Under the pieces are notes generated by a model. That model saw only the letters and a program-made list of their open reading frames with translations, did no database searches and was not told the origin of the DNA. Position numbers and translations under genes: made by a program. 64,000 bases of DNA from Quercus robur (lineage: Eukaryota > Streptophyta > Magnoliopsida > Fagales > Fagaceae), in contig NC_065542.1 of the NCBI RefSeq assembly GCF_932294415.1, positions 48,511,942 through 48,575,941 of the forward strand. The letters run 5' to 3'. Shown piece by piece: positions 24,966-36,812 of this stretch (position 1 is the stretch's first letter; every line of letters begins with the position of its first letter).

Positions 24966-25510
24966 TATTTATTTTTTTTTTTTTAGGATAGGTCCTTGTA
25001 AAATTATATAAATATTAGCCAAAAAAAGAGAGTGAAAATAAAAAGAAAAAATTAAAATTGTTTAGCCACAATGGGCTTAATATTTATGGTAATGTATGTG
25101 TTAAAATGTCATGTACACATATGGTAATTTTAAATTATGTGGTATTACAAAACTACGGTAGCCCATAGTATTATACAAAACTACATTCCACAATATTATG
25201 GTGGTATTTGCTTGCATCCGGTGCTTTTGTGAACTGGACGTGACACATACACCATGTGTGTCTTAGAATGACCACGTGTTAATCTCGTATCTTGTCCAAC
25301 ACAACAGAGTACCGAAGGAAATCCATATTCACTTATGGTATTCTTATATTATCTTAATACCTCTACTTCTAAATTTGAACTTGCCAAAACTCAAATACAA
25401 ATATTTTCAAATAAAAGAATATTGTTAGGAAAATACCTTTTTTTTGGTCTTTTGTAGGGGAAGGGACCAATTGGTAATGCAAGTATGATTAGAATTTTGT
25501 AGTAAGAGAT

Positions 25511-25978
25511 AGGGGTGTTCACCAAACCGTATGATTACACTTAAACCAACCAAAATCGCCCGCAAAATCGAGTAACCACACACACCACAAGTAGTGGTGA
25601 AAAAATTGCACACATTCCCCCCCTCCCCAAACACATATATATTATGAAGTAATACTATTATAAAAGATAAGTCATTTCACACCTAAAAATTTGTTGGGCT
25701 AAAATAAATAAAACTTAGCACGACATTTTTAAATTTTCCCAAAACAAAGGAAACCCCAACTTTGGGTTGCGCCAATCCAGCCCAAAATTTTGAAAAACAT
25801 CCCAACCCAAAACTGACCAAGCCACATAGTGATACACTGCAACGAACCGCGTTGCATTGCACATGTGACCACATAATTGAGGTGCGATATGGTGATGATT
25901 TTGATCAAATCACACCGTGCAATGCGGTGATAAAAAAAAAATGGACCAAAGCTACACTAAACCACTCCATGAACCCCT
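25511..25978. mobile_element. hAT-like MITE inside unit U0
   Basis: The ends are AGGGGTGTTCA and its near-inverse TGAACCCCT, with a CG-containing interior (GCGATATGG, GCAATGCGGTG). Units U1-U4 lack it at the corresponding place. No clean 8-bp duplication was found. Confidence 0.5.
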
Positions 25979-27277
25979 CTACTTAAACAGCAGTACAAGT
26001 TTTTGAAGAAAGTCATGTTTTTCATCATCAAGAGTGCTAATCATTAATTTAGTAACAGTGCCAAAATGAAATTTTAAAATCCTTGTAGACATTCTTATTT
26101 CTGGGATGACAATCACAAATTTGCTTCCACACTTTATCTATAAACCTAAAAAATTTAGGACTTTGGTAAATAAAAATTACAAACAAGGGTGAAGTAGCAT
26201 CCAAATTCAATGAAGGGTTTGTTACTTTCATTGAGTTTCAATTTGGTTCACTCAATAATTCGACTATATTCAAACACCATCTTTAAATATTCAAATATGC
26301 ATAAAATTTATGATTAAACCAGCTTGTGATTGCATAAACATAAATACCTCTAAGAATAAACACAGTTATATACAATATACAATATTTGTATCTAAATTTA
26401 ATCCTACTTAATTAGTTTTTTTTGTGTGTGTTAAGAATATTTTATTAGTTATTAGAACACGTGCAAAGAAAATGATGAAACACGAAATGATAATAAATAA
26501 ATAAAATAAAAAATAAAAACCAATATTTTTATTATTTATGAATTTACGAGTGCCACCGCCACTGGCTCTTAGTCTACTGTTCCAAATAGAAATTGTGTTT
26601 TCGCTTTTGGCTGAAGGGTACCAGCTTTTATTAAGATAATAATTGTAGTGGTAAAATGATTGCCCCTGGGTTTCGGCGGAAATTACGTGCTAGTGCCCCC
26701 CCAATTCGAAATTGTGACATGTCTGGCACGTTGCGCTTGCAAACGTCAAATGGTCAGTAATTGTGATACAGTAAAATAAGAAAGCACCGCTTTTTATAAA
26801 CTACCGACCGTTAGTTTTTTACGTAATATTTTAATTTGACTTCTAATTTTTAATTTGATTCTTAATTTTTCAATTATATTAATTTAGCATTTAACATTTT
26901 TAGTATTATACCAATTTAGTTCATACAGTTATCCGTTTGGTAGAAATTGTTAATGTGGCTAACAGCACAAAAAAATAAAGTTTCCATTAATGTGGCAATA
27001 AACTACTTTTTCTTTTAGCTGTTTGTCACGTCAGTAATTTCTATCCAATAAATAATGATCAAATTAACACAATTGAAACGTTATAAACCAAATTTAAATA
27101 TAATATAAAGAATAGAGACAAAATCTATAGTTTACCCTTTTCTTTCAGGACGCATCTTAAAAGACTTGTTTCTAACTTTCTAAAAGAATTAAAAAAAAAA
27201 AAAAAAACTTTGGTAAATTATAAAAATATAAGAAAAAATAAATAGGGTTGGAGATAGAAATAATATAATAATAGAAT

Positions 27278-27528
27278 TAGAGATGTGCATGAGTTAGATT
27301 GATAAATTTTTTCAACCCAACCCACCATAACGGGTTAAAAAAAAAATTCAACCCAAAGGTGGGTCAAGCTTAGATGGATTTGTAAATCTTATGACCTAAA
27401 CCCAACTTGATCCATTGTTAAAAAAAAAAATTCACAATCCAACCCAACTCACCAACCCTAAAAACCAATCCAACTCGGTGGGTTGGGTTGGATCGAGTTG
27501 GTTTTGGCATGTTGGTTGTACAACCCTA
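27278..27528. mobile_element. hAT MITE, 251 bp, with exact 8-bp TSD
   Basis: The ends TAGAGATGTGCA and TGTACAACCCTA are inverted. AATAGAAT is duplicated exactly at 27270-27277 and 27529-27536. The interior is rich in AACCCAACC and GGGTTGGG. The related unit U3 keeps an empty site with a single AATAGAAT near 32850. Confidence 0.85.
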
Positions 27529-28227
27529 AATAGAATTAATGTGTTATCTGGTTTTAATGGACTTATTTATTGAAATATATGCGTTAAAAGTCATATACGT
27601 CTATGTGTGTGTGTGTGGTAATCTTAGTTTTAATATGGCATAACAAAGCTACAGTAGCCCAAAGTATTTTATAAAATTATAGTCCATAATATTATGGTGG
27701 GTTTTACTTGTGTCCAATTCTTTTGTGCACTAGACATAACATAAACACAACACGTGTCCTAAAATGGGTATATGTCAATCTCGTATCTTATTCAACATAA
27801 AGGAGTATCGAAGGAAATTCATTGTCATTTATGGTATTCTTATATTATTTTAACACCTCAATTTATAAAATTGAACTTGCCAAAACTCAAATATAATTAT
27901 TCTTAAATAAAAAAATAAATGAAAATGCTCTTATTATTTTTCCTTTTATTAATTGGTGTTTTTAGGTAAAGGTAATGGTTGAGCTAGAAATTTTGGCTTG
28001 AGAGGTCATAACTGTGTTATTCATAAATCAATCTAGATAAATTTAAAACATATACATATACAAGAACTTCTCAACTTCCTAATTTTTTTCCCAAATAAAC
28101 ATAGTCTTTCTTAACTTTAATGAGTACATAAAAGTTGTCTATTTTACTCTAAACATGTCTCAAAAAATAATCCAAATATAAAAACATTAATGATACTCTC
28201 TCTCTCTCATCAAAACATGATGGAGTC

Positions 28228-28345
28228 AAGCGAGTCTTGTAACTCAATTAGTTGGCACCTCCTAGTGTTTCCAATTGAAACATTTAAAATTCAAATCCTA
28301 TGGATGCATAATTAAAATAAATATATATTAAAAAAAAATAATAAT
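28228..28345 (+). mobile_element. SINE-like element shared by U1 and U3
   Basis: TCTTGTAACTCAATTAGTTGG (A-box-like), AAATTCAAATCCT (B-box-like) and an A-rich tail. The same insertion is present at 33636-33755, so it predates the duplication of this unit. Confidence 0.5.
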
Positions 28346-29878
28346 AATAATGGATGATCCTGGTGTGCATTAAAAAAAGACAATAATAAAACGAACCTTT
28401 AAGAAAAAAAAAAAAAATTACGCTGGAGGGTTACTTAAGCTATTTATTTTTGTTTGGGGAAAGTGCCTTTTTTTTTTTTTTTTTTTCTAATATTATTGGA
28501 GATTAACCCAAATTTGAGGGGCTAATTTACATTTTTATATGCCCTCACGTTAACTAATTTAAAACATTTAGATAGGATGTTAAAAATTTTCAAAATTTTA
28601 GGGGCCATAACGTGGCTCCGCCGCTAGGTGAAGGGACCAATCGGTAAGGCAAATATGAACATAGCAAAAAGTAAATTGTATAATTAGACACTAATACTAG
28701 TTATTGAAAAAAGTCATGATTTTCATCATAAGGTGCTAATAATTAACTCAGTAACAGTACGGAGAATGAAATTTAAATGTCCATGAAGACATATTCTTAT
28801 TTATGGGATGACAATCACCAATTTGCTTCCACACTTTATCTATAAACCTACAAAATTTGGGACTAGACAAATCAAAATTATAAACAAAGGTGAGAATAGC
28901 CGAATAGGATCCAAATTCAATAAAGGGTTTGTTACTTTCATTAAGTTTCAATTTAGTTTACTCAATTACTCGACCATGTTCAAACACCATATCCAAGTGT
29001 TCAAATATGCATAAAATTTATAATTAAACTAGCCTGTAATGTATTATAAGCCTGTTTAAAAAACCTTATATATTACTTTTGTGTTTGCATGTTCTAATAA
29101 GGTATTATTATTTTCTCAAAAAAAAAAAAAAATCCACCAATTCAAATACTATATCCAAATATATATAAAATGTATATTTAAAAAAAACAATAATACTTAT
29201 TAAAACACATGGACATGAAAGTAGTTAAATTAGCTTATAATTGCTTAAACATAAATAAATACAATTATATACATAGTAAATATTTGTACTTAGATAGTTA
29301 GATTTAATACCACCCATGCTCCATATAAATTTAACACGTGGAAAGAAACTGAGGAACCACGTCTCCAATGATATAAAAACCAATCTTATTTTTATGAAAT
29401 TACGTGTGATGCCACTGGCGCTTGGTCTATTGCGTTTTCGTTTTTGGCAGTATTGATTAAGATATTAATTGTAGTGGTAAATGGATTTGCCCCTGGGATT
29501 TGGTGGAAATTACGTGCTAGCTAGTGCCCCCTTCTATGGTTTTATTGTCCAAATTGTGTGGCACGTCTGGCATGTTGTGCTGCACATTGGACACTCGAAA
29601 TGGTCATTGGTCAATAATCGTATTGTAAAAATTACCGCTTGCATTTGTTACCTTTTAAATTTGAATTTTGTTGGCTATCACATGATCCACATCATGAAAG
29701 TCTTGTTTGAGTTGTTTCTAACGTTCTATAAGAAAAATATAATAAACTAAATCATTGTTAAATTATATATATAAGAAAAAATTAAGAGGGTAAGAGATAA
29801 AATAATGTAATAATGTAATAATAATTAACATTGATTGGCCTTAATGGACCTATTATTGTAATGTATGCACATTTACCC

Positions 29879-29912
<34 letters not shown>

Positions 29913-29917
29913 CGTGA

Positions 29918-30060
29918 ATTCCAGTTAGTTCAATTGGTTAAGTTTTTGGGGTTCAATTCTTGCCTGCACAAAAAAACTAATTAGTGTCTTGGTCTAATAA
30001 TAAAGAGTTATTATCAAGAGCAGACGTCATAGGTTGAAACTCTCTAAAAAAATAAAAAAC
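29918..30060 (+). mobile_element. tRNA-derived SINE
   Basis: GTTAGTTCAATTGGTTAAG (A box), GGGGTTCAATTCTTGCC (B box), then a conserved 3' part (GTCTTGGTCTAATAATAAAG, GGTTGAAACTCTC) and an A-rich tail. It is the same family as 36638-36812, and reversed at 33466-33630 and 54658-54835. Confidence 0.6.
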
Positions 30061-30062
30061 CC

Positions 30063-30617
30063 ATATATATATATATATATTAATAGGTAAAATTTAGAGA
30101 AAGTTCAATTAGAATTTGAAATTAGAATCCAATTTTACGTCATGTATCTAAATTTATGTAGGGACCACACCATAATTATCCACTTAAGTTTTTTAATTTT
30201 TGTGTCAAATGAGTTAATGAGTGCAAAATACTAAAAATTTAATATTAATGAACTATAAATTAAAAAAAAAAAAAAAAAAAAAAACCAATCACGTATACTC
30301 AATAAAAATTAACACACAACAAAGATCACCACAACTTCTATCTTATTAAAAATTAGAAAAAAAAATGATCATTAGTAGTAGTAAATCTAGGTAAGAATTT
30401 TAAGATGTGACTAATTACGTTTACTTAAAAAAAATAATTTGACTAATTATTTATATTTGTAGATAAAAATTGTATTTAATTTTAAATGTATCAATACATA
30501 TGCATGTGTTACATGCTATTTTTTAAAAATAGTTTGACTAATTATTTATATTTTTATAATAAAATTTGTGTTTAATTTTAAATGCATTTATGCGTTTGCA
30601 TGGGTTACATGCTAGTC

Positions 30618-30650
<33 letters not shown>

Positions 30651-31551
30651 TTAGGTAAAGCTGAGAGAAAATTCAATTGGAATTCAAGTTGGAATTTAAT
30701 TAGTATCTAATTTTGTGCCACGCATTTCATCTAATCTAAATTTTAAATTTTTGTGTCAAGTGAGTTAATTTAGTGTAAAAATTGGATTTCAATTAGAGTT
30801 TAATCTTGTGCCATGTGTCCCATCTAATCTAAGTTTTTTTTTTTTTTTTTTTGGTGCCAAATGAGTTAATTTAGTGTAAAAAACAAGGAGTCCAATATAA
30901 ATAACTAATAAAAAACCTAATCATATAATTAAAAACAATTCAAATCTATAAGTCATTTATGTAATATACTATGATTGTCTACGGTCCATTATTAATTAGG
31001 TTATATATGTGTGTGTGTATTAAACCATAGTTTAGAGAAAATTCAATTAAAATCAAAATTAGATTTTGCTTTTGTTAGCTTTCCATACAAATTAAATTGT
31101 TTAGATTTTTGTTATTATTTTTTCTTAGAACTAATGAACATATTTTTTATACAGTTTCTATTTAGATATTTGTATGAGAAGATATTGAACATAACAAACT
31201 ATAATTTGAGTTAAACGATCTCATATACCCATCCTCATTTAATTTAAGAGATATTATTTAACCAATTTATTATTTTATTTTGTGTTGTATTTAGTAGAAT
31301 ATCACAGACAATAATTGTGAATTGATATTGTATATTTAGATTCAATAGTGATTTTCAAAATTATATACGTAATAGCAGTACAATGAGAAATTTAACGCAA
31401 CCAATATTATGAAAATTGCAAGAAAAAACTATTTTAATACATCCAAATGTACTGGTCAAATTATGTCCTATATGTTGAATAACCTAAGGTAATATCAATA
31501 GCATCACTACAATTCTTCATTCATATGCATAAGCATGGGTTACATGCTAGT
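30063..31551 (+). mobile_element. Two head-to-tail Helitron-like elements (candidate)
   Basis: Both halves open with an AT repeat followed by AGGTAAA..GAGAAA.TTCAATT. Both end with GCATGGGTTACATGCTAGT, at 30598-30616 and 31533-31551. The terminus is a GCATG/CATGC hairpin running into CTAGT, which resembles the CTRR 3' end of Helitrons. There is no ORF. The 5' ends are not fixed, and the assignment is by end structure only. Confidence 0.4.
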
Positions 31552-32784
31552 TTATTGTAATATATGCGTTAAAATGTCATGTATACAAATATAGTAAATG
31601 TATAAAAATAAGGTAATCTTAAAATTACAATGGTTACAAAACTATGGTACTCATCACTACTATATAGAATTACTGTCCACAAATTTTATGATGGGTTTTG
31701 CTTGTGTTAAGTGATGCTGTGTACTGGACATGACTCATACACAATACGTGTCATAAAATAGCCACGGGTCAATCTCGTATCTTATTTAGTTAAAAAAAAA
31801 AAAAAAGTGTTGGAAAAAATCCTTAAATATATATAATATTTTTATATTATTTAGAATCTCAATTTCTAAATTTTGAACTTGCTAGAAACTCAAGTATAAA
31901 TATTTTCAAATAAAGCAATATGGTGAGGAAAATGCCTTATTCTTTTACCTTGTATTATTTAGTCTTTTGTAGGTGGAGGGTCCAAATAGTAAAGCAAATA
32001 TGAATATGGAAAAATGAATCGAGTAATTGAAGAGTCATGTGTTTCATCATCAAGAGTTCTAATCATTAATTCAGAAACAATGCGAAGAATGGAATTTTAA
32101 CATCCCTAGTGACATTTTTTTTGGAGGATGACAATCACAAGCATGCTTCCACATTTTATCTATAAACCTAAAAATTTGGGTCTTGGTAAATCAAAATTAC
32201 AAACAAAGGTGCAATAGAATCCAAAGTCAATGAAGGGTTTGTTACTTCCATCAAGCTTCAATTTGGTTTACTCGACCAAATTCAAACACCAAATCCAAAT
32301 ATGGATAAAATTTTTAGATAAACTAGCTTGTAATTTTTGCATGTATTTATATGAGAATAAAAATAAATATATACATATTAAATTAAATGATATAAAAATA
32401 ATTTTCTAACACGGGGAAAGAAAAGGACAAACCACTTGTCAAATGATATAAAAACCAGTCTAACATACATTTATAAAATAGTCAAGAAATCAAAGACTAT
32501 TTCCTAGCCTGTTTAAATCCATGTTAGGACCACTTCAAGTGGTCCACTTGCACCTCAAGCACTGATTTTATCCCAAAATTCATGCCTTGAGTGCCATCCT
32601 TACACTTTTCTTCACCCGAGTACTCAATCACCACTTCATAGTTCATACCACAAATTGAGTTTCTCATTAGGGACCATTCACACTCGGTTCGTCCCCTCTA
32701 CCCATTTTTTTTTCTCAAGAAAAAAAATATTCATGTATTCTAAACATGCATGGTGATATTTTTCTAAAAGAAATTAAATAAATA

Positions 32785-34635
32785 AACCCATTGGTAAATT
32801 ATAAAAATATAAGAAAAAATAAATAGGGTAGAAGATAAAAATAATATAATAGAATTGACACGATGTTCAATTTGAATGGATCTATTTATTGAAATGTATG
32901 CATTAAAAGTCATGTAAATATGGTAATCTTAAAATTACGGTAGTATAACAAAACTACAGTAGTCCAAAGTATTTTACAAAATTATAGTCTACAATATTAT
33001 GGCAGGTTTTGCTTATGTCAAATGCTTTTGTGCATTGAACATGACATGGAGGAGTATTGGATGAAATCCATTGTCATTTATGGTGTTCATATATTATTTT
33101 AACACTTTAATTTATAAATTTGAACTTGCTAAAACTGAAATATAAATACTCTCATGAAAAAGGAAAAATGCCCTTATTCTTTTTCCTTCTATTATTTGGT
33201 CTTTTGTTGGTGAAGATACGTTGAGATAGGAATTTTGGCTTCGAAGAGCCTAATCATGGTATTCATAAATCAGTTTAGATAAATTCAAAATGTATACATA
33301 CACAAGAACTCATCATATTCCTAATTTCTTTTTTAATGAATATAATCTTTCTAAACTCTAATGCATATATAAAAATTGTCTATTTTATTCTAAATATGTT
33401 CAAAATTAAAAATCCAAAAAGAAAAATATTAATAATTCTCTCTCTCATCAAGCCATAATTGGAGTTTTTTTTAAGAAATAGTTTCAACTTATGACATCCA
33501 CTCTTAAGAATTGCTCTTTATCATCAGACTAAAACACTAATTGGTTTTTTAGTGTAGGATAGGATCGAATCCTAAATTTCTTATTAGACGATGAGAGAAT
33601 TTACCAATTGAGCTAATTAGAACTTACTAATGGAGCCAAGAGTCTTGTAGCTTAATTTGCTGGCAGCTGTTGGTGTTTCCAATTAAGACATTTAAGATTC
33701 AAATCCTCTCATCCCAAACTACTAATGAATAAATAAATAAATAAATAAAACATAATGGATGATCCTTTTGTGCATTAAAAAAAAAAACACTATGACAAGA
33801 GCAACCTTTAATTAAAAAAATGGTAGATAGTTTTTGTTTGAAAAATTTCTGTTGGAGGGCTTACTTAAGTTTTTTTTTTTTTTTTTTTTGGGTTTTTTTT
33901 GGCAAATTGCCTTTTTTTTTTCTAATTTTATTGGTGATTAACCCAAATTGCCAATTCACATTTTTATATGCCCACACCTTAACTAATTTAAAACATATAG
34001 ATAGGATTTTAAAAGAAAAAGTCAAAATTAGGGGGCCATAACGTGGCTTTGCCGCTGGGTGAAGGGACCAATTGGTAAGGCATATATGAATATAACAAAA
34101 GCGAATAGTGTAATCAGACCCTACGAGTGTGTTTGAGAACAACTTATTTAGCTGAAACTAAAAACTTTTCATTGAAAGTACTAAAAACTTTTCATCGGTG
34201 CTAATTATTAATTTGATAACAATGCTGAGAATGAAATTTTAATATCCTTTAAACATATTCTTATTTATGGGATGACAAACACAAATTTGCTTCCACACTT
34301 TATTTATAAACCTACAAAATCTGGGACTTGACAAGTCAAATTACAAACAAAGGTGCAATAGGATCCAAATTCAATGAAGGGTTTGTTACTTTCATTGAGT
34401 TTCAATTTGTTTTAACTCTACCAGATTAGATTCAAACACCATATCCAAATATGCATAAAACGTAAAGTTAAACTAGCTTATAATTGATTAAACATAAATA
34501 AGCATACAATTATATACATAGTAAATATTTGAACCTAAATTTAGTACTACACATGTTCGTTATAAATTATTTTAACGCGTGGAAAGAAAATGATGAACCA
34601 CGTAGTCTCCGATGATATAAAAAGTAATCCTTTTT
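32785..34635. repeat. Array unit U3
   Basis: It starts at the AAATTATAAAAATATAAG segment that in U1 lies before the MITE. It has Q 32880-33220, the U1-type insert 33220-34050, R 34055-34500 and S 34575-34635. P is missing at its left end, so the copied segment began inside a unit. Confidence 0.7.
33466..33630 (-). mobile_element. SINE private to unit U3
   Basis: The minus strand reads TTAGCTCAATTGGTAAATTC (A box), a B box GGATTCGATCC and an A-rich tail. Flanks AATTGGAG and TAATGGAG look like the duplicated target, and U1 has the empty site (ATGATGGAGTCAAG). It therefore inserted after U1 and U3 separated. Confidence 0.6.
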
Positions 34636-34895
34636 AAGATGAATTTACAATGTGATGCCATTGGCTCTTGGCCAATTGTGTATTCGCAAACTTTTGCCAA
34701 CAATTGCTGCATATAAGATTATGTGGTAGCCAAAAAAAAAGTTTCTTAGGGTTTACATGATTATGTGCATTGCACATAACCCTTGGACGCATGTTGCTTT
34801 CTTTTTGCTGCCATATAACCCATTATGTAGTAATTACTGCATACTAGTATGCATCAAAACCTTTTCCTTGGTAGAATTGATTAAGATATTAATTT

Positions 34896-36372
34896 AAGAA
34901 CAAAGTTTAACTAAAAACTTGGTAGTAGCCAATGGCTACAGCTCCATTTAAAATATTTTTATTGAATGTGAATTTTGAAAAATTTACCAATGGATTGCAT
35001 TTTTTTTTTCTTATATCTATTATTCTCTTGCTTGCAAAATTTGCAGTAAAAAAATAAATAAAGAACTATGTTATCAATCAAGATTTTGTAATAAAAAATT
35101 ATGCATAAAAAATAAGTTTATAAATTAAATACTCCATCCTTCCCAATTTGTTTGTCCTGTTTGAAAAGTCAAACTTTTAAGGGAATATCATTCATTGTCT
35201 TGTCTACCTTATAAAAATGTATAAGTTTACAAAACTACCCTTAAATAAATTTACTACCCTTAAATAAATTTATTAACTTTTTTGTTTTAAAGAGTTATTC
35301 TTAATGAGACAACTAAAAAGGTGCTCCAATTAAATTGATTTTTTAAATATTTGTTAGTTTTATTTTTAAATAGTTTTGAAAATAAAGTAGGGATATAATA
35401 AGAATATTAGTGTGGGGCCCAATAGTTTATGGGCCCGGCTCGCTCGCTTATAGGGAGTCCACAGGCCCCAAACTAAAGGAGGCCAGGGCCTAAGCCCAAA
35501 AATAGTGAGCCCGATGTGGCCCAAAGATACATCCGAGGACTGCTCAGTCCTCGGAAGACCCAGAATCCCATTGACGAAAGTGGAATACAAGCGAACTTAA
35601 AAGATCAGAAAATATCTCAGGGAAATAGTCCTTAATACCCTTCATTGACATGACATCGCACCTAACAGAGCCGGATTCTTAGGCTTTATGGACCATCTCC
35701 CACAATTTCGGGATGAGACTGATGGGACAAATCTCTGTCCTGGAAAAGTCGACCCTACACGTGGACGGGGGATAATGAACGTAGGCTAGTATAAAAGAAA
35801 ACGCAAGGTAACAAAGGGGAGGGATCCATCTCATTGCCTAAGAAAGACTCCAGGAATGAGAATGCCCGGAAAGTATATACGCTCCACCAGGGATAACCCA
35901 TCGACGGGTAACCGGAGAGTACATTAGTGCTCCTCGGACATGATCCGAGGAGCCCAATCCCTCAATCCATAAAGTTAATGGCTTAGATAACCGGACTAAA
36001 GCCTTTTCCAGTCTAGGTTTGTCTAATGTCCGGTCTGTACTAACGCCCCGTGACCCAACTCCAGCCTTTCAAGCCCACTCTCTACAAAATTTATTGTGAG
36101 GGATCCATCACGCGCGAGCTCAACGTCATTGTTGGGCCGCTTGAGAATTGTGTCCTTACAATTAGTAAATTAATAACTTTTATTTTTAGAAATAAGACAA
36201 TATTTTGGGACATCTTAAAATGAAATAGAAGACAAACAAACTAGGGTAGAGAAAATAATAAATAATATCCGATTGACACAAAATTTAGCATGCATATTAA
36301 AAATATAAAGAGTATTTTGTTACGTAGTTATGTTAATTTTGTTAGTAGAATTTGTAGTCAAAGTTTGTTCTT
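34896..36372. mobile_element. MITE hosting a solo LTR
   Basis: TAAGAACAAAGTTTAACTA at the left and TAGTCAAAGTTTGTTCTTA at the right are inverted ends. They interrupt block P exactly where P2 reads ATTAATTG. Flanks ATTAATT and ATTTAATT look like an imperfect TSD. Without the LTR the element is about 720 bp. Confidence 0.65.
35411..36160. mobile_element. Solo LTR, 750 bp, TSD ATTAG
   Basis: It begins TGTGGGGCCC and ends TGTCCTTACA. ATTAG is duplicated exactly at 35406-35410 and 36161-36165. It is much more GC-rich than its surroundings, has a TATA-like TATAAAAG at 35790 and short palindromes (TCCGAGGA and TCCTCGGA). No internal retrotransposon sequence remains, so it formed by LTR-LTR recombination. 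Confidence 0.9.
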
Positions 36373-36637
36373 AATTTAATTGCAATGGTAAATGGATTTG
36401 CCCCTGGGATTTGGTGGAAATTACGTGCTAGTGCCCCCTTCTTGGGCTTTATTGTTCAAATTGTTTGTGGCACGTCTGGCAATGTTGCGTTGCACATTGC
36501 ACACTCGAAATGGTCAGTAATGGTACGGAAAAAATCACCGCTTGCTTTGTTACCTTTTGAATTTTGTTGGCTATCACATGATCACATCATGAAAGATTCG
36601 TTTGAGTTGTTTCTAACTTTCTATAAGAAATGTTGGT

Positions 36638-36812
36638 TCTAGTTAGCTCAATTAATAAAGTCTCTAATAGTTAAAAAAAAGATCTGGGGTTCAATCCCTG
36701 CCTACATAAAAAACTGATTGATTATTGATGTCTTAGTCTGATGATAAAAAGCTATCATGTTTTATTATCAGAAATGGACGCTATAAGTTGAAACTCTTTA
36801 AAAAAAAAATTA
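36638..36812 (+). mobile_element. tRNA-derived SINE
   Basis: GTTAGCTCAATTAATAAAG, GGGGTTCAATCCCTGCC and the TTAGTCTGATGATAAAAAGC 3' module, followed by an A tract. Block P2 shows the empty site near 29.73 kb. Confidence 0.6.

Larger units (their letters stand above)
23410..26529. repeat. Array unit U0 (blocks P, Q, R, S)
   Basis: Block P (23410-23580, GGAAATTACGTGCTAGTGCC) is the VOC 5' flank. Q (25076-25440) carries ACAAAACTACGGTAG and a TATGGTGG motif. R (25440-26350) carries GGGACCAATTGG and TTGCTTCCACACTTTATC. S (26450-26529) is the short segment before the next P. P and Q are separated here by MITE-like insertions. The block order recurs in the following units. Confidence 0.7.
26530..29394. 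repeat. Array unit U1
   Basis: P 26530-26800, Q 27580-27960, an inserted stretch 27960-28620, R 28625-29060, S 29330-29394. The inserted stretch (GAGCTAGAAATTTTGGCTTG onward) is shared only with U3. A hAT MITE at 27278-27528 is private to U1. Confidence 0.7.
29395..32700. repeat. Array unit U2
   Basis: P 29395-29760, then about 1.7 kb of private insertions (29870-31551), Q 31555-31975, R 31975-32400, S 32400-32460 and a terminal block T (32460-32700, CACTTCAAGTGGTCCACTTG). T is otherwise found only in U4. Confidence 0.7.

Noticed and set aside
29481..29750. ORFs in block P (also 36385-36642)
   Set aside because: The two related copies differ by frameshifts and do not conserve a protein; they are parts of the array repeat.
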